Source: a virus
Direction: 5' to 3' (one strand)
Virus record (IMG/VR): IMGVR_UViG_3300020596_000039
Location: 1 to 45,389 of that record
DNA: 45,389 bases
Shown here: positions 1 through 8,272 of the stretch, in pieces
How positions within the stretch are numbered: the first letter of the stretch is position 1
Layout of the letters: every line of letters begins with the position of its first letter
Made by a program: the position numbers and the translations under genes
The notes under the pieces: model-generated
What the model saw: only the letters and a program-made list of their open reading frames with translations
Told to the model about the DNA's origin: nothing
The model's database searches: none

Positions 1-532
1 CACGAGCGGCGGGGCGGGTGGCACCGGAGGCACAGGCAACAATCAGAACGGGGCCGCCGGCGGTGCTGGTAGCGCCACGACTGGCTTAGCCGGCGATGGG
101 AGCGAAATCACTTCTGGCCTGCGGAATGCTGGCGGCGGCGGCGGCGGTGGGGCAGGTATCAACTCGTCCAACGCCAACTCCACTACCGGCGGCTATGGCG
201 GGGCGTCGGCGGGTGGCCGAACGTTTCGTACCGTTGGGCTTCTCGCAGCAGCAGTTACATCCAGTCTGCCGCATTATAGTGCTTCCCCAGGTAATACAGC
301 CCCCGCCTTCATGGGTGGGCTCATACCAACCGCATTCGGCGGCGGCGGCGGGGCCGGGGGCGCTAATGCGGTCAGTTACGCCACGACATTCAGCGGTTCG
401 GCCGCCGGCGCACCCGGCGGCAAATATGGCGGCGGCGGCGGGGCCGGGGCGGGTTACCTCAATGGCACGACCGTCTCCAACGACGGCTTCTTTGGCGGTG
501 ATGGCATTGCCATCATCGTAACAACTTTCTAA
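1..532 (+). CDS. Glycine-rich phage structural protein, C-terminal part (partial)
   Basis: The reading frame is open from the second base of the window to the TAA at 530-532, so the start lies upstream. The translation is dominated by Gly, Ala, Ser and Thr, with runs such as GGGGGAGG and GGGGGAGAG near the end, and it finishes with a short hydrophobic stretch (GDGIAIIVTTF). Gly-rich tails ending this way are common in phage tail fibre and other surface virion proteins, where the glycine runs form a polyglycine-II-like sandwich. Its place before the tail chaperone and tape measure genes agrees with a virion role. No enzymatic motif is visible. The exact role (fibre, tip or decoration) is inference. 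Confidence 0.6.
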   Translation, partial: TSGGAGGTGGTGNNQNGAAGGAGSATTGLAGDGSEITSGLRNAGGGGGGGAGINSSNANSTTGGYGGASAGGRTFRTVGLLAAAVTSSLPHYSASPGNTAPAFMGGLIPTAFGGGGGAGGANAVSYATTFSGSAAGAPGGKYGGGGGAGAGYLNGTTVSNDGFFGGDGIAIIVTTF

Positions 533-593
533 GCGGGCCGGGTCTAATAGACTACGCTCTCTTCTTTTCTCTCTTCAGTGGTGAAGTGTTCTA

Positions 594-1124
594 ATGAAAA
601 TTGGTGGTAAGAGTGTAACTGGGCCTCCCGAGGTCTTCGAGATTTTCGATCGCGAGGATGGCCCTCTGGTGTTTCGTGCCCGCGCGTTGCCGGACATGGA
701 AGAGTTCTACAAGCGGTGTCCCGAGCCAAAGCCGCCCGGCAAGTTGACCAAGGACGGCTATGTTCCGCTGACCAACGATCCAGGCTACTTGGAGATCATG
801 GGCAACCATGTGAAGCAGCGTGTTGGCTATATGGTCACGCGGAGCTTGGAGCCGAGCGAGATCGAATGGGACACCGTCGATCTTGAGAACCCGAAGACCT
901 GGCAGAACTGGGAGCCCGACCTGCGAAAGGCTGGCATGACCCAAGTCGAAGTCAATCGAGTCGGCAAGCTCGTCATGGAGGCGAACAGCCTTGATGAAAC
1001 GAAGCTGAACCAGGCACGCGAGTCTTTTCTACTTGGTCGGGCTCTGGCGCGAAGCGCGTCCTATTCCCCAAATACCGAACCGGTGAATACGCCGTCTGGC
1101 GAGCTTGCACCCGTCTCGGAGTAA
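594..1124 (+). CDS. Tail assembly chaperone, short (G-like) form
   Basis: This 176-residue protein lies two genes before the tape measure protein, the position where long-tailed phages keep the G/GT tail assembly chaperone that coats the tape measure during tail polymerisation. The sequence is hydrophilic and mostly helical, with no membrane segment. The assignment rests on position and on the -1 frameshift signal near the 3' end (see 1067-1073), not on a recognised domain. The 0-frame product ends at the TAA at 1122-1124. Confidence 0.6.
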   Translation: MKIGGKSVTGPPEVFEIFDREDGPLVFRARALPDMEEFYKRCPEPKPPGKLTKDGYVPLTNDPGYLEIMGNHVKQRVGYMVTRSLEPSEIEWDTVDLENPKTWQNWEPDLRKAGMTQVEVNRVGKLVMEANSLDETKLNQARESFLLGRALARSASYSPNTEPVNTPSGELAPVSE

Positions 1125-1300
1125 GGCCACCCGGTGTTAAAGATTCGTGGGACGACAACGGCGTCGAGACGCAAGCAAAGATTCTCGCGTTCGATCAGAT
1201 CGTGTCCCACGATGAAGCCGGCGGGGATTCTCTAACAGGGGCATCGAAGCCACCTGCACCCGCAACGAGGACTAACAAGCGGCGAGGACGCCGCCGTTAG
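594..1300 (+). CDS. Tail assembly chaperone, frameshifted (GT-like) long form
   Basis: A -1 shift at the CCCAAAT heptamer (1067-1073) would fuse about 159 residues of the short form to a 75-codon extension ending at the TAG at 1298-1300, about 235 residues in all. The -1 frame is open across the whole stretch and stops 29 bases before the next gene, so the otherwise empty 1125-1300 interval is used. The extension contains the helical acidic stretch ILAFDQIVSHDEAGG and a basic tail (TNKRRGRRR). In lambda-like phages the long form is made at low ratio and its T domain binds the tape measure protein. Frameshifting is inferred from sequence only. Confidence 0.55.
1067..1073 (+). other. Slippery heptamer for -1 ribosomal frameshift
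   Basis: The 0-frame codons here are TCC CCA AAT, so the heptamer reads C CCA AAT, an exact X XXY YYZ pattern. Slipping back one base re-pairs as CCC AAA and enters the open -1 frame. The site lies about 50 bases before the 0-frame stop, as in known tail chaperone genes. Confidence 0.55.
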
Positions 1301-1329
1301 TCCCGCTGGCCCGACCTTGTGAGGCACCA

Positions 1330-1836
1330 ATGAAGTTTACTGGCACCTTCGTTGCGCCTCGTGTCGATCTCGCTAAGTTCCGCGCACAGCTCCACAGCGA
1401 GCTGTTGGAACTACTAACCAGGGCTGCCTTCGAGTGGCTGGAAGAAACGGCGAAGACGATCCCGCAATGGAGCGGGGCGTCTGCCGCCACCTTCCTCCAT
1501 CTGGCTCGTCAGATCGGTTACTCCCTCCCGATCAGCAAGGCGTCGAACGCCCCTTTCAGCGGCGAGTCGATCGGCCTCGCCCAAAGCAAGGGCGAGTTCG
1601 TGTCGGACCCTCAGAGCGGCAAGTACCACTTCGAGTACAGCACGCGACTGACGCATCTGATTTACAACGAGTTCAACAACGCGAACATCACGCCCGACGA
1701 AAAACTCTTCTCCCGCCTGCTAAACCCTGGCCCGTACCGCTTCCAAGATCGCGGCCAGGCTGCCTTCCTTCGAGTTGCTTCCGGCGTGCGGTTGCCGGAG
1801 CCCATCTACAAGCTGAAGCTAATCCGAGTTAAATAA
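1330..1836 (+). CDS. Putative tail/neck protein (HK97 gp10-like?)
   Basis: A 168-residue protein between the tail chaperone and the tape measure. A GAGG Shine-Dalgarno element precedes the ATG. The middle of the protein resembles minor tail or tail-completion proteins: IPQWSGASAATF (a P..(S/T)GA... motif), then YEF-like segments HFEYSTRL and LIYNEFNNAN near residues 100-118. These recall the HK97 gp10 family, but the match is by eye only. Its TAA overlaps the next ATG (TAATG at 1834-1838). Confidence 0.4.
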   Translation: MKFTGTFVAPRVDLAKFRAQLHSELLELLTRAAFEWLEETAKTIPQWSGASAATFLHLARQIGYSLPISKASNAPFSGESIGLAQSKGEFVSDPQSGKYHFEYSTRLTHLIYNEFNNANITPDEKLFSRLLNPGPYRFQDRGQAAFLRVASGVRLPEPIYKLKLIRVK

Positions 1837-1958
1837 TGCCAGATGAAATCAAGCAGGTACTCGGCTTTGACGCCGGTCCTGCACTCCAAGCCTTGCAGCA
1901 CGATAGCCACGATGGGGAAAAATGCGGCAGGCGGCGGCCATCCGTGGCGATCGCATGA
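1836..1958 (+). pseudogene. Truncated duplicate of the tape measure N-terminus
   Basis: A 40-codon ORF opens at the TAATG overlap. Its first 21 residues (MPDEIKQVLGFDAGPALQAL..) align with the start of the tape measure protein at 2077 (MSEIIQKLGFDAGQAIQELQ..), sharing the GFDAG core and the alternating A/L pattern. After about 22 residues the similarity stops and the frame ends at the TGA at 1956-1958. It may be a decayed duplication of the tape measure gene or a small expressed paralog. Confidence 0.5.
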
Positions 1959-2062
1959 TAGGTGTTGCTACGGTTCATCGTTTCGCGGAAGACTTAACGA
2001 AGTTGTTCATCGAAGCCCTCAGCGTGAATGATACAGAACTAGACCCTAGCTTTACTAGCTAG
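1922..2062 (+). CDS. Small ORF between the tape measure relic and the tape measure gene
   Basis: A 46-codon frame from ATG 1922 to TAG 2060-2062 encodes a plausible helical stretch (ATVHRFAEDLTKLFIEAL) and fills most of the gap before the tape measure. It overlaps the end of the relic in another frame. It could be the downstream part of one ancestral gene joined to the relic by a frameshift, or a small gene in its own right. No ribosome binding site is obvious. Confidence 0.25.
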   Translation: MRQAAAIRGDRMIGVATVHRFAEDLTKLFIEALSVNDTELDPSFTS

Positions 2063-2076
2063 AAAAGGAAATACTA

Positions 2077-4668
2077 ATGTCCGAAATTATTCAGAAGCTC
2101 GGCTTCGATGCCGGGCAAGCAATTCAAGAGCTTCAACGCCTAGATGGCACGATGCAGCGATTCGAAAACCGGCTTGGCCAAAGCACCCGGGCTTTTGGTG
2201 CATTCAACAAAGCAGGCCAGGGAATAACCCAAGCCGGTGCCGCATTCAAGTCCCAAGTTCCGGCGATGGTTGCTCAGACCCAAAGGCTGACAACGTCACT
2301 GGGGCTGCTGTCGCGTATCGTCTTCACGCAAGCGATCGTTCGTGGTCTGAGTACCCTACGCAACGCCTTCAAGGCAACAGCGGGGGAGGCTGCCGACTTC
2401 CAAGCAGTCATTGCCCGCATCACCACGATTAATGACGGTGGCCAATCGTTCTCGCAGCTTGGCGATGCAGTTCGCAAGCTTTCGGATGACTTCAATATCC
2501 CCCTTTTGGAAGCCGCTGAAGGTCTGTATCAGTCGATCTCCAACCAGATCGGCGATGCTGGGGAGTCGCTTAAGTTCACCGCGACTGCCGCCAAGCTCGC
2601 CAGAGCCACGAACAGTTCGTTGACCGATTCGGTGGACCTGCTCTCCGGTGCCCTGAAGTCCTACAACCTAGACGCCAGCCAAGCTGACAGAATCTCTTCG
2701 GTATTCTTCAAGACGATTGACTTAGGCCGTGTCCAGGCCGGCGAGCTTGCCAACAGCTTCGGCCGTGTCGGCTCCATTGCGGCCGATCTAGGCTTGTCGC
2801 TCGAAGAAGTGACGGGTGCGCTCGCCGCCATCACGATTCGCGGCTCGAAGACGAGCGAGGCTCTGACGCAAGTACGGGCAATCACGTCGGCGTTGCTCAA
2901 GCCGTCGGAAGCGATGGCCAAGACTCTTCAGGGTCTTGGCTTTGCTTCCGGTGAATCGGCTATCAAGACATTGGGGCTTGCCGGTACGCTGAAGGCGCTC
3001 GCCGATTCCACGGGCGGCAGCGCGGCGCAAATGGCCGCGCTGTTCCCCAACGTCCGTGGTTTGTCCGGTGCATCTAGTTTGCTTGGTGACGATCTTCGCT
3101 CGGTCAGTTCGGCCATTGCCGAGATGACGGCCGTCGGTCGTGGCTTTGCGAATGAGAAGTTCCTACAGGCGACCGCCACGGACGCTGAGGTTGTGCGGGC
3201 CAGCATCAATCGGCTCTCCAACGCGTTTGTGGTAAACTTGGGGCAAGGGTTGTTGTCTGCAAGCAAGCAAGCGATCGACTTCACCGGCGGCACGGATACC
3301 TTGGTCACAGTTATTGAGCGGGGTACGCCGGTCATCATCGGTTTCGGTGCTGCCGTCGCCGCACTTGGCGTTCAACTTGGCACGGCAAAGCTAGCCGGCG
3401 TCGGTCTAAGCCGAGCGCTGGGCGCTCTGGCGGCTGTCCCGCTGGCGATTGGCGCGGGCGAGAGTATCGGCAACTCGCTAAATGAGCAGGTCAACGCGAA
3501 TCGCAACAAAGGGCTGAAAGCATTGGAAGCCGCTAATGCGGCAGAGCTTCAGAGCTTCGCCGAAACTCAGCAGCAGAAAACAGAAGTAGCAAACGCTGCA
3601 AACAAACGGATCATAGACAACGCCCGTCAAGCCTCACAGGCGCTCAATAAGGCGTTCTCACCAGATCAGATCGCGGCTACGCTCGACTCTGAAAGTGCCG
3701 TCACCGCACTTGAAGGAATCGTGAAGCGTGAAATCACGACGATGGATCAGCTTTCGGCCGCGATGGAATCAGTCGCGAATAAGGCCGCCGAGCTTCGCCG
3801 AGCGATTGATGCGGCGGCTGTTGCTGGTCAGCAGCTTCAAGCTGTTCGGGGTGAGGTTGATGGCGCAATTGATTCCGTGGCGGGCAAGGGCGGCGGCTTT
3901 GGCGGCGAGTTCGCCGACGGGCTGCGAGCGCAACTGGCCGCGCTTAAGATCGAATTAACGGCCCTTGCCGCTAGCTCAAACATCACGGAAGAGCAACTCA
4001 CCGAAGTTATTGCCAAACGAAACGAGTTTGGCAAGGCGGCCCTGGAGGGGGAGAACTCAGCAGTTGGCAAGCTCGGCTTCGCAGCCGATATCAACCAACT
4101 TGACGTTGCTCTGACGAAATTGCAACAGCTCAAATCGCTGCAAGCTCAAGCTGTCGTTGACCCCGGGTTGCAGGCATCATTGTTCCAGCTTCAAACGGTT
4201 CTCTCTCAGAATCCAGCGGGCCAGTTCGGCCAAGCCGCGGCGTCAATGAGCGCGGCCGTGGGGCCGGTCCAAGCGATTGCGTCCGGCTGGGAACGTGCGG
4301 CGGCGGCTGCGGAACGTGCTGCGCGGGCGGCTGCTGCGGCATCCGCTGGTAGTAGTAGTAACCAAGCCTTTGGTGGCATGATGCACCTGGCGGCTGGCGG
4401 CTCGGCTACTCGCGGGATCGACACGATCCCCGCGATGCTGAGTCCGGGGGAGTTCGTGATGAACGCACGATCGAGTCGAAAGTTCTATTCGCAGCTTCAG
4501 GCAATGAATGCTGGGCAGCAGCCCACGTACCGCGAGAACGGCGGGAGCGTCACCAACGTCGGTGATGTTCACGTCGCGGTTAATGGCGGTAGCACGGCCA
4601 CGCAAACGATCCGTGAGATCGGTCGCGGCCTTCATCGAGAGATTCGTCGCGGAACTCTCAAACTGTAA
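2077..4668 (+). CDS. Tail tape measure protein
   Basis: At 863 residues this protein scaffolds tail tube assembly and sets tail length; at roughly 1.5 angstrom per residue this predicts a tail near 130 nm. A strong AAAAGGAA site sits nine bases before the ATG. The N-terminal third is a TP901-like tape measure region with a hydrophobic patch (LGLLSRIVFTQAIVRGL, about residues 72-88). The centre is long helical, Ala/Gln-rich sequence. A second hydrophobic segment lies near residues 415-460. The C-terminus has the widespread tape measure signature RGIDTIPAMLSPGEFVMNAR (about residues 777-796), which gives strong support. Confidence 0.9.
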   Translation: MSEIIQKLGFDAGQAIQELQRLDGTMQRFENRLGQSTRAFGAFNKAGQGITQAGAAFKSQVPAMVAQTQRLTTSLGLLSRIVFTQAIVRGLSTLRNAFKATAGEAADFQAVIARITTINDGGQSFSQLGDAVRKLSDDFNIPLLEAAEGLYQSISNQIGDAGESLKFTATAAKLARATNSSLTDSVDLLSGALKSYNLDASQADRISSVFFKTIDLGRVQAGELANSFGRVGSIAADLGLSLEEVTGALAAITIRGSKTSEALTQVRAITSALLKPSEAMAKTLQGLGFASGESAIKTLGLAGTLKALADSTGGSAAQMAALFPNVRGLSGASSLLGDDLRSVSSAIAEMTAVGRGFANEKFLQATATDAEVVRASINRLSNAFVVNLGQGLLSASKQAIDFTGGTDTLVTVIERGTPVIIGFGAAVAALGVQLGTAKLAGVGLSRALGALAAVPLAIGAGESIGNSLNEQVNANRNKGLKALEAANAAELQSFAETQQQKTEVANAANKRIIDNARQASQALNKAFSPDQIAATLDSESAVTALEGIVKREITTMDQLSAAMESVANKAAELRRAIDAAAVAGQQLQAVRGEVDGAIDSVAGKGGGFGGEFADGLRAQLAALKIELTALAASSNITEEQLTEVIAKRNEFGKAALEGENSAVGKLGFAADINQLDVALTKLQQLKSLQAQAVVDPGLQASLFQLQTVLSQNPAGQFGQAAASMSAAVGPVQAIASGWERAAAAAERAARAAAAASAGSSSNQAFGGMMHLAAGGSATRGIDTIPAMLSPGEFVMNARSSRKFYSQLQAMNAGQQPTYRENGGSVTNVGDVHVAVNGGSTATQTIREIGRGLHREIRRGTLKL

Positions 4669-4681
4669 TCCCTTTCGCAAC

Positions 4682-4708
4682 GGGGACATGTTTGTCCCCT
4701 TCTTGTTT
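4682..4708 (+). terminator. Intrinsic terminator after the tape measure gene
   Basis: A perfect 7-bp stem GGGGACA/TGTCCCC (4682-4688 with 4693-4699) with a TGTT loop is followed by the T-rich tract TTCTTGTTT. It ends transcription downstream of the tape measure or trims read-through before the next virion gene. Confidence 0.65.
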
Positions 4709-4787
4709 AAGCGTGCTGGCCCCTACCCGGAGTGCCAGTCGAGTTGCTTTTCAACACGTATCCACTCCGGGCTCTATGAGGAATAAT

Positions 4788-5279
4788 ATGAAGACTAATG
4801 TAGGGCTCAAGGGCCGTTTCCAGATTGAACATCGGAACGAGGCCGGCGAGTTGGTGGGGAAGTACGACTTCCCCAACGGTATTGTGGACGTGGGCTTGAA
4901 TCACATTCTCGAAACCGAGTTCAATGGCGGTACGCCGATCACGACCTGGTATATGGCTCTGATCGACAATGGCTCGTTCTCCGCTTTGGCAAACGCTGAC
5001 ACGATGTCCAGCCATGCGGGCTGGATCGAGAACGATGACTACACCCAGGCCACCCGTCCTGAATGGACGGCCGGCACTGCGGCGACTCGCGCGATCACCA
5101 ACGCATCGACCGTCGACTTTAGCATCAATGCCACGGTCACGTTGAAGGGCATCTTCATCACCAGCGTCAGCACGAAGAATGGCACGACCGGCACGCTCTG
5201 GTCGACCGCCTCCTTCTCGGCGAACGTCTCGGCCGTTAATGGCGACACCCTCAAGGTGACGTATACTGTCTCTGGTTAA
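4788..5279 (+). CDS. Putative virion structural protein
   Basis: The start at 4788 (MKTNVGLKGRF) is chosen because GAGG lies seven bases upstream; the frame is open further upstream but crosses the terminator. The 163-residue protein is beta-rich. It contains GLNHILETEF, a W-Y-ALIDN segment and a C-terminal stretch (TTGTLWSTASFSA..NGDTLKVTYTVSG) that I recognise from uncharacterised structural proteins in many tailed-phage contigs. No enzymatic residues are apparent. It is flanked by terminators on both sides, so it may be made in larger amounts than its neighbours. A tail or decoration role is inferred. Confidence 0.55.
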   Translation: MKTNVGLKGRFQIEHRNEAGELVGKYDFPNGIVDVGLNHILETEFNGGTPITTWYMALIDNGSFSALANADTMSSHAGWIENDDYTQATRPEWTAGTAATRAITNASTVDFSINATVTLKGIFITSVSTKNGTTGTLWSTASFSANVSAVNGDTLKVTYTVSG

Positions 5280-5299
5280 TTTTCACCACCACTCGGCTG

Positions 5300-5333
5300 G
5301 GTCGGGGCTTCGGCCCCGGCCTGGCTGTTTTAG
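5300..5333 (+). terminator. Intrinsic terminator with TTCG tetraloop
   Basis: A nine-pair GC-rich stem (5300-5308 with 5313-5321, one G-T pair) is capped by the very stable TTCG tetraloop (5309-5312) and followed by TGGCTGTTTT. It separates the virion gene ending at 5279 from the next one. Confidence 0.65.
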
Positions 5334-5342
5334 GAGAGGCCA

Positions 5343-5864
5343 ATGCCTTCTAAGAATTATCTCGCGACAGAAACCTCCTTTGTCTGGGGCGAATCAGGCG
5401 GTAGCGGCGTCACCAAGCTACTTGACATGGGCGGCTTAGCGGCTTCTACCGGCATCGCCTGCGGAGCTTATCAAGACCTCGGAGTCTCGCCGCGAGCTGA
5501 CCTTTACGAAGTGGAGCTATACATCGACGGCTTTGCTTCGGGAACCCTCGTGGTCGGAACCACGGTCGATCTATTCATCGTTCAAAGCAATGCCACGACA
5601 GGGTTTGATGGGGCTCCTACAACGGACCCAACTTCAAGCGCCCAGGGCACGATTACTACTGACCAAGCTCGCAATGGCTACTACGTCGGCAGTGTGTTCT
5701 GTACTACGACCACCACCGGGCAGGTGCTTAGATCACGCTTTGTCGTTCGCTTGACAGGACGCTACGCCGCCCCTGTCGTCGCCAATCGCACAGCCGGCCC
5801 CCTCAAAACGGCCAGTGATAATCATCGGGTTACGATCACGCCGATTCCTTACGAAAGCCAGTAA
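5343..5864 (+). CDS. Hypothetical virion-associated protein
   Basis: A 173-residue, Thr/Gly/Val-rich, beta-predicted protein with no recognised domain. The AGGAGAGG site (5332-5339) sits three bases from the ATG. It lies inside the tail module between two probable structural genes, and the next gene starts three bases after its stop. Composition (many Thr and small residues, no signal peptide) fits a virion component. Function is not assigned. Confidence 0.5.
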   Translation: MPSKNYLATETSFVWGESGGSGVTKLLDMGGLAASTGIACGAYQDLGVSPRADLYEVELYIDGFASGTLVVGTTVDLFIVQSNATTGFDGAPTTDPTSSAQGTITTDQARNGYYVGSVFCTTTTTGQVLRSRFVVRLTGRYAAPVVANRTAGPLKTASDNHRVTITPIPYESQ

Positions 5865-5867
5865 GCC

Positions 5868-7889
5868 ATGTACCTCCGACCCTCACGACACGGCGGCTTC
5901 GCCCGCAATGACGCGGAGAGCGCCTACCCAGAACTCTGGGCGGGGCTCACTGGCGCGTGGGTGCCGGCGTTGGGCGCGAGCGTCTCTTCTCGTGCTGTCA
6001 ATAATGTTGGAACTGTAATTGAAGACTTGTCCGGTTTTGGCCCGGGCATGTTCGGCGACGGACCGACTGAAATTCGAGGCGAAGTCGCCGGCGGACCAAG
6101 TCTTCAGTTTGCGGCCACAACGCTTGGCTACGTCGAGATGTCGCATCCTGGCGGGCGATTGTTCCGGGCGAATGGTGCGACGATCGTCGTCCACAAGCAG
6201 AAGACTGACGGAACCAACCGCAATGCGACGATATTCGGCAACGTCGCCGGCGTAGCTGCCGCCATCTGTCGACTATACGCCCCGGATGCATCAGGTAACG
6301 CGGTCTTCGAGTTCGGCGGCAACACTGGCACGAACGAACTCTCTATCTCCGGCCTAACCTTCGGGGATGACGTGTGGGTGTGCCGGGCCGGCACCCGGGG
6401 TCTATACGTTTGGCAGAATGGCGTCCTCGTTGGTTCAAGCTCTACGCCGGTCACCTTCTCCAACAACACGACGACGTGGCGTTGGAACGGCGGCGTCAGT
6501 ACTAGCAGCGATCTGTGCCGGTCGAAGGTGATGCTCACGTTTGATCGTGAGTTGTCAGACCAGGATGCTTTGCTGTTGAGCAGAGACCCGCTTGCGCCTT
6601 TCGTCGTCAAGCACCCCCTGAAGCTAATCGCAGGGGGTGGCGGGGCCATCTTAGATAATGATATTAGCCAATCGCTGAATCTCGGCCAGGACGCAACGCC
6701 CACCATCGAGCGTCAAGTCTCGGCGTCATCGACGCTTGCCTTAGCCGGCCTGGCGGTAGCTGAAATTGGCGTGGAGAAAAATGTTGAAAGTGAACTAGGC
6801 TTCACTGACCTCGCTGAGGGCTTCGTCTTCCCCGGTGACATCCAGCATGTTTCGCATGATCTTGGCCTCACGGATTCTGCGGTTGGTGATAATGCCAGCA
6901 CCGAAGAGCCAACTAGCAGCCTGGCGTTGATTCAAAGCGTCAGTGTGGTCGGTCCTACCTACGTGGACGTTCACGTGATAATGGGCCTTGAGCATGGGGC
7001 GGGCGGGTCGATCGGCGTACCCTGGCTTCCCATCGAAGTCGAACACTCGTTAGGGTTGTCGCAATTAGCCGGGCGGGCTCGCCCACAATCAGTGACTAGC
7101 ACGCTGTCGCTCACGGGGGCGGCTTTCCGGCGGCAAGAAGTCCAGTCAACTTTGAGCCTGGTTCAGACTGTCGCAGGCGGGGAAGGCATAGACCTCTCGA
7201 CGCAAAACGTGAACCTGTCACATGTTGTTCTAGTAAACGCAGCGTTCCTACGTTCGTTTTTACACAATAACTTCTTGCAGCAATCACTCACGTACTTCAT
7301 TGACAATTCGTGTGCCCGGAAGGAATACAACCGTTATCAAGGCGAAGGGGAGGGCGACGGGATCGAAGAGAAGCCCTTGCTGTTCAACAGCGACTTTGTC
7401 CTCGAAAGCCTTAGCGGCCCAAAACTGATCGTCCGACTTCGATCGCCCGAAATGGACGACCGTGACCGAAGCGGCTTCAACCGAGTGAATCGGGAAACCC
7501 GTGGCGGCGAACTGAATGTCTTCTCTGACCCGGCTTGGCCAAACATCAACACGCTTCTCGTGACGATTACCGCGCTCAAGCAGACGAAGATCGAAGAGCT
7601 TCAGGAATTTCTGCTCACGACCTTGGGCCAGCAGATCAAGCTCCAAGATTGGAAGGGGCGATCCTGGGCAGGCGTCATCACAACCCCTGGCGACGTTGCC
7701 ACCGAAGATGAACGCAACGCATGGACGATGTCGTTTGAGTTCGAGGGCGAACCCTACGAAGGGCAGGCCATCGACGACCGAATCGCGTTCGATCAGTACG
7801 TGTTACCTGTCGGCCCCGTGGAGCGAGAAGGCGATCCGGGAGCCCTATCACTTGACCAATACGTGAGCGCCACCTTGGAGAGTCCATAA
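5868..7889 (+). CDS. Tail fibre/baseplate protein with lectin-like N-terminal domain and repeats
   Basis: A 673-residue protein in three parts. Residues about 20-250 look like a concanavalin/LamG-type jelly roll, ending with the typical FDRELSDQDALLLSRDPLAPF-like element. Residues about 265-460 hold at least six imperfect repeats of the form S.L.L....(A/V) with V-rich linkers (SLNLGQ, STLALAGLAV, HDLGLTDSAV, SSLALIQSV, HSLGLSQLAG, STLSLTGAA, STLSLVQTV). The C-terminal 200 residues form a globular domain with conserved-looking KLIVRLRSPEM and TITALKQTKIEELQEFL elements. The lectin fold suggests carbohydrate binding. The gene is coupled to the next by a TAATG overlap. Confidence 0.6.
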   Translation: MYLRPSRHGGFARNDAESAYPELWAGLTGAWVPALGASVSSRAVNNVGTVIEDLSGFGPGMFGDGPTEIRGEVAGGPSLQFAATTLGYVEMSHPGGRLFRANGATIVVHKQKTDGTNRNATIFGNVAGVAAAICRLYAPDASGNAVFEFGGNTGTNELSISGLTFGDDVWVCRAGTRGLYVWQNGVLVGSSSTPVTFSNNTTTWRWNGGVSTSSDLCRSKVMLTFDRELSDQDALLLSRDPLAPFVVKHPLKLIAGGGGAILDNDISQSLNLGQDATPTIERQVSASSTLALAGLAVAEIGVEKNVESELGFTDLAEGFVFPGDIQHVSHDLGLTDSAVGDNASTEEPTSSLALIQSVSVVGPTYVDVHVIMGLEHGAGGSIGVPWLPIEVEHSLGLSQLAGRARPQSVTSTLSLTGAAFRRQEVQSTLSLVQTVAGGEGIDLSTQNVNLSHVVLVNAAFLRSFLHNNFLQQSLTYFIDNSCARKEYNRYQGEGEGDGIEEKPLLFNSDFVLESLSGPKLIVRLRSPEMDDRDRSGFNRVNRETRGGELNVFSDPAWPNINTLLVTITALKQTKIEELQEFLLTTLGQQIKLQDWKGRSWAGVITTPGDVATEDERNAWTMSFEFEGEPYEGQAIDDRIAFDQYVLPVGPVEREGDPGALSLDQYVSATLESP

Positions 7890-8272
7890 TGTTTCGCGTT
7901 GAAGGTCCATTCCCCGGCTACCGCACGACACTGATCCTGCCGTCGCCGGACTTCGGCAATAGCCGCGCCCTCGCGTCTACCGTTCAGCCCGTGCGCACGA
8001 TGAACGGTACGCTTTACACCTACGTGAAGAACAAACGCGGGCGTAAGGCGCACGTGTGGGAGTTTACCGTGGCCAAGGAGAAGTCCTTGGAAGCCAAGGC
8101 GTTCGTTGACGCTTACATCAGCAGCGTGATTCGCATTACGGATCATGAGGATGTCATCCACCTTGGCAATCTCACGTTGAACCCGCTGGAATTAACCGGC
8201 GACGGTCGAGCCAATGGCTGGCCGGGCGGCGAGGCTTATCGTTTTGCTCTGCAACTGGAAGAGAAGGTCTAA
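7889..8272 (+). CDS. Small tail/baseplate protein
   Basis: A 127-residue protein joined by TAATG overlaps to both neighbours (7887-7891 and 8270-8274), indicating translational coupling within the tail tip genes. The sequence is beta-rich and without signal peptide. Segments such as LYTYVKNKRGRKAHVWEFTVAK and the RFALQLEEK ending resemble small distal-tail or baseplate wedge components of siphoviruses. The functional call comes from context. Confidence 0.5.
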   Translation: MFRVEGPFPGYRTTLILPSPDFGNSRALASTVQPVRTMNGTLYTYVKNKRGRKAHVWEFTVAKEKSLEAKAFVDAYISSVIRITDHEDVIHLGNLTLNPLELTGDGRANGWPGGEAYRFALQLEEKV

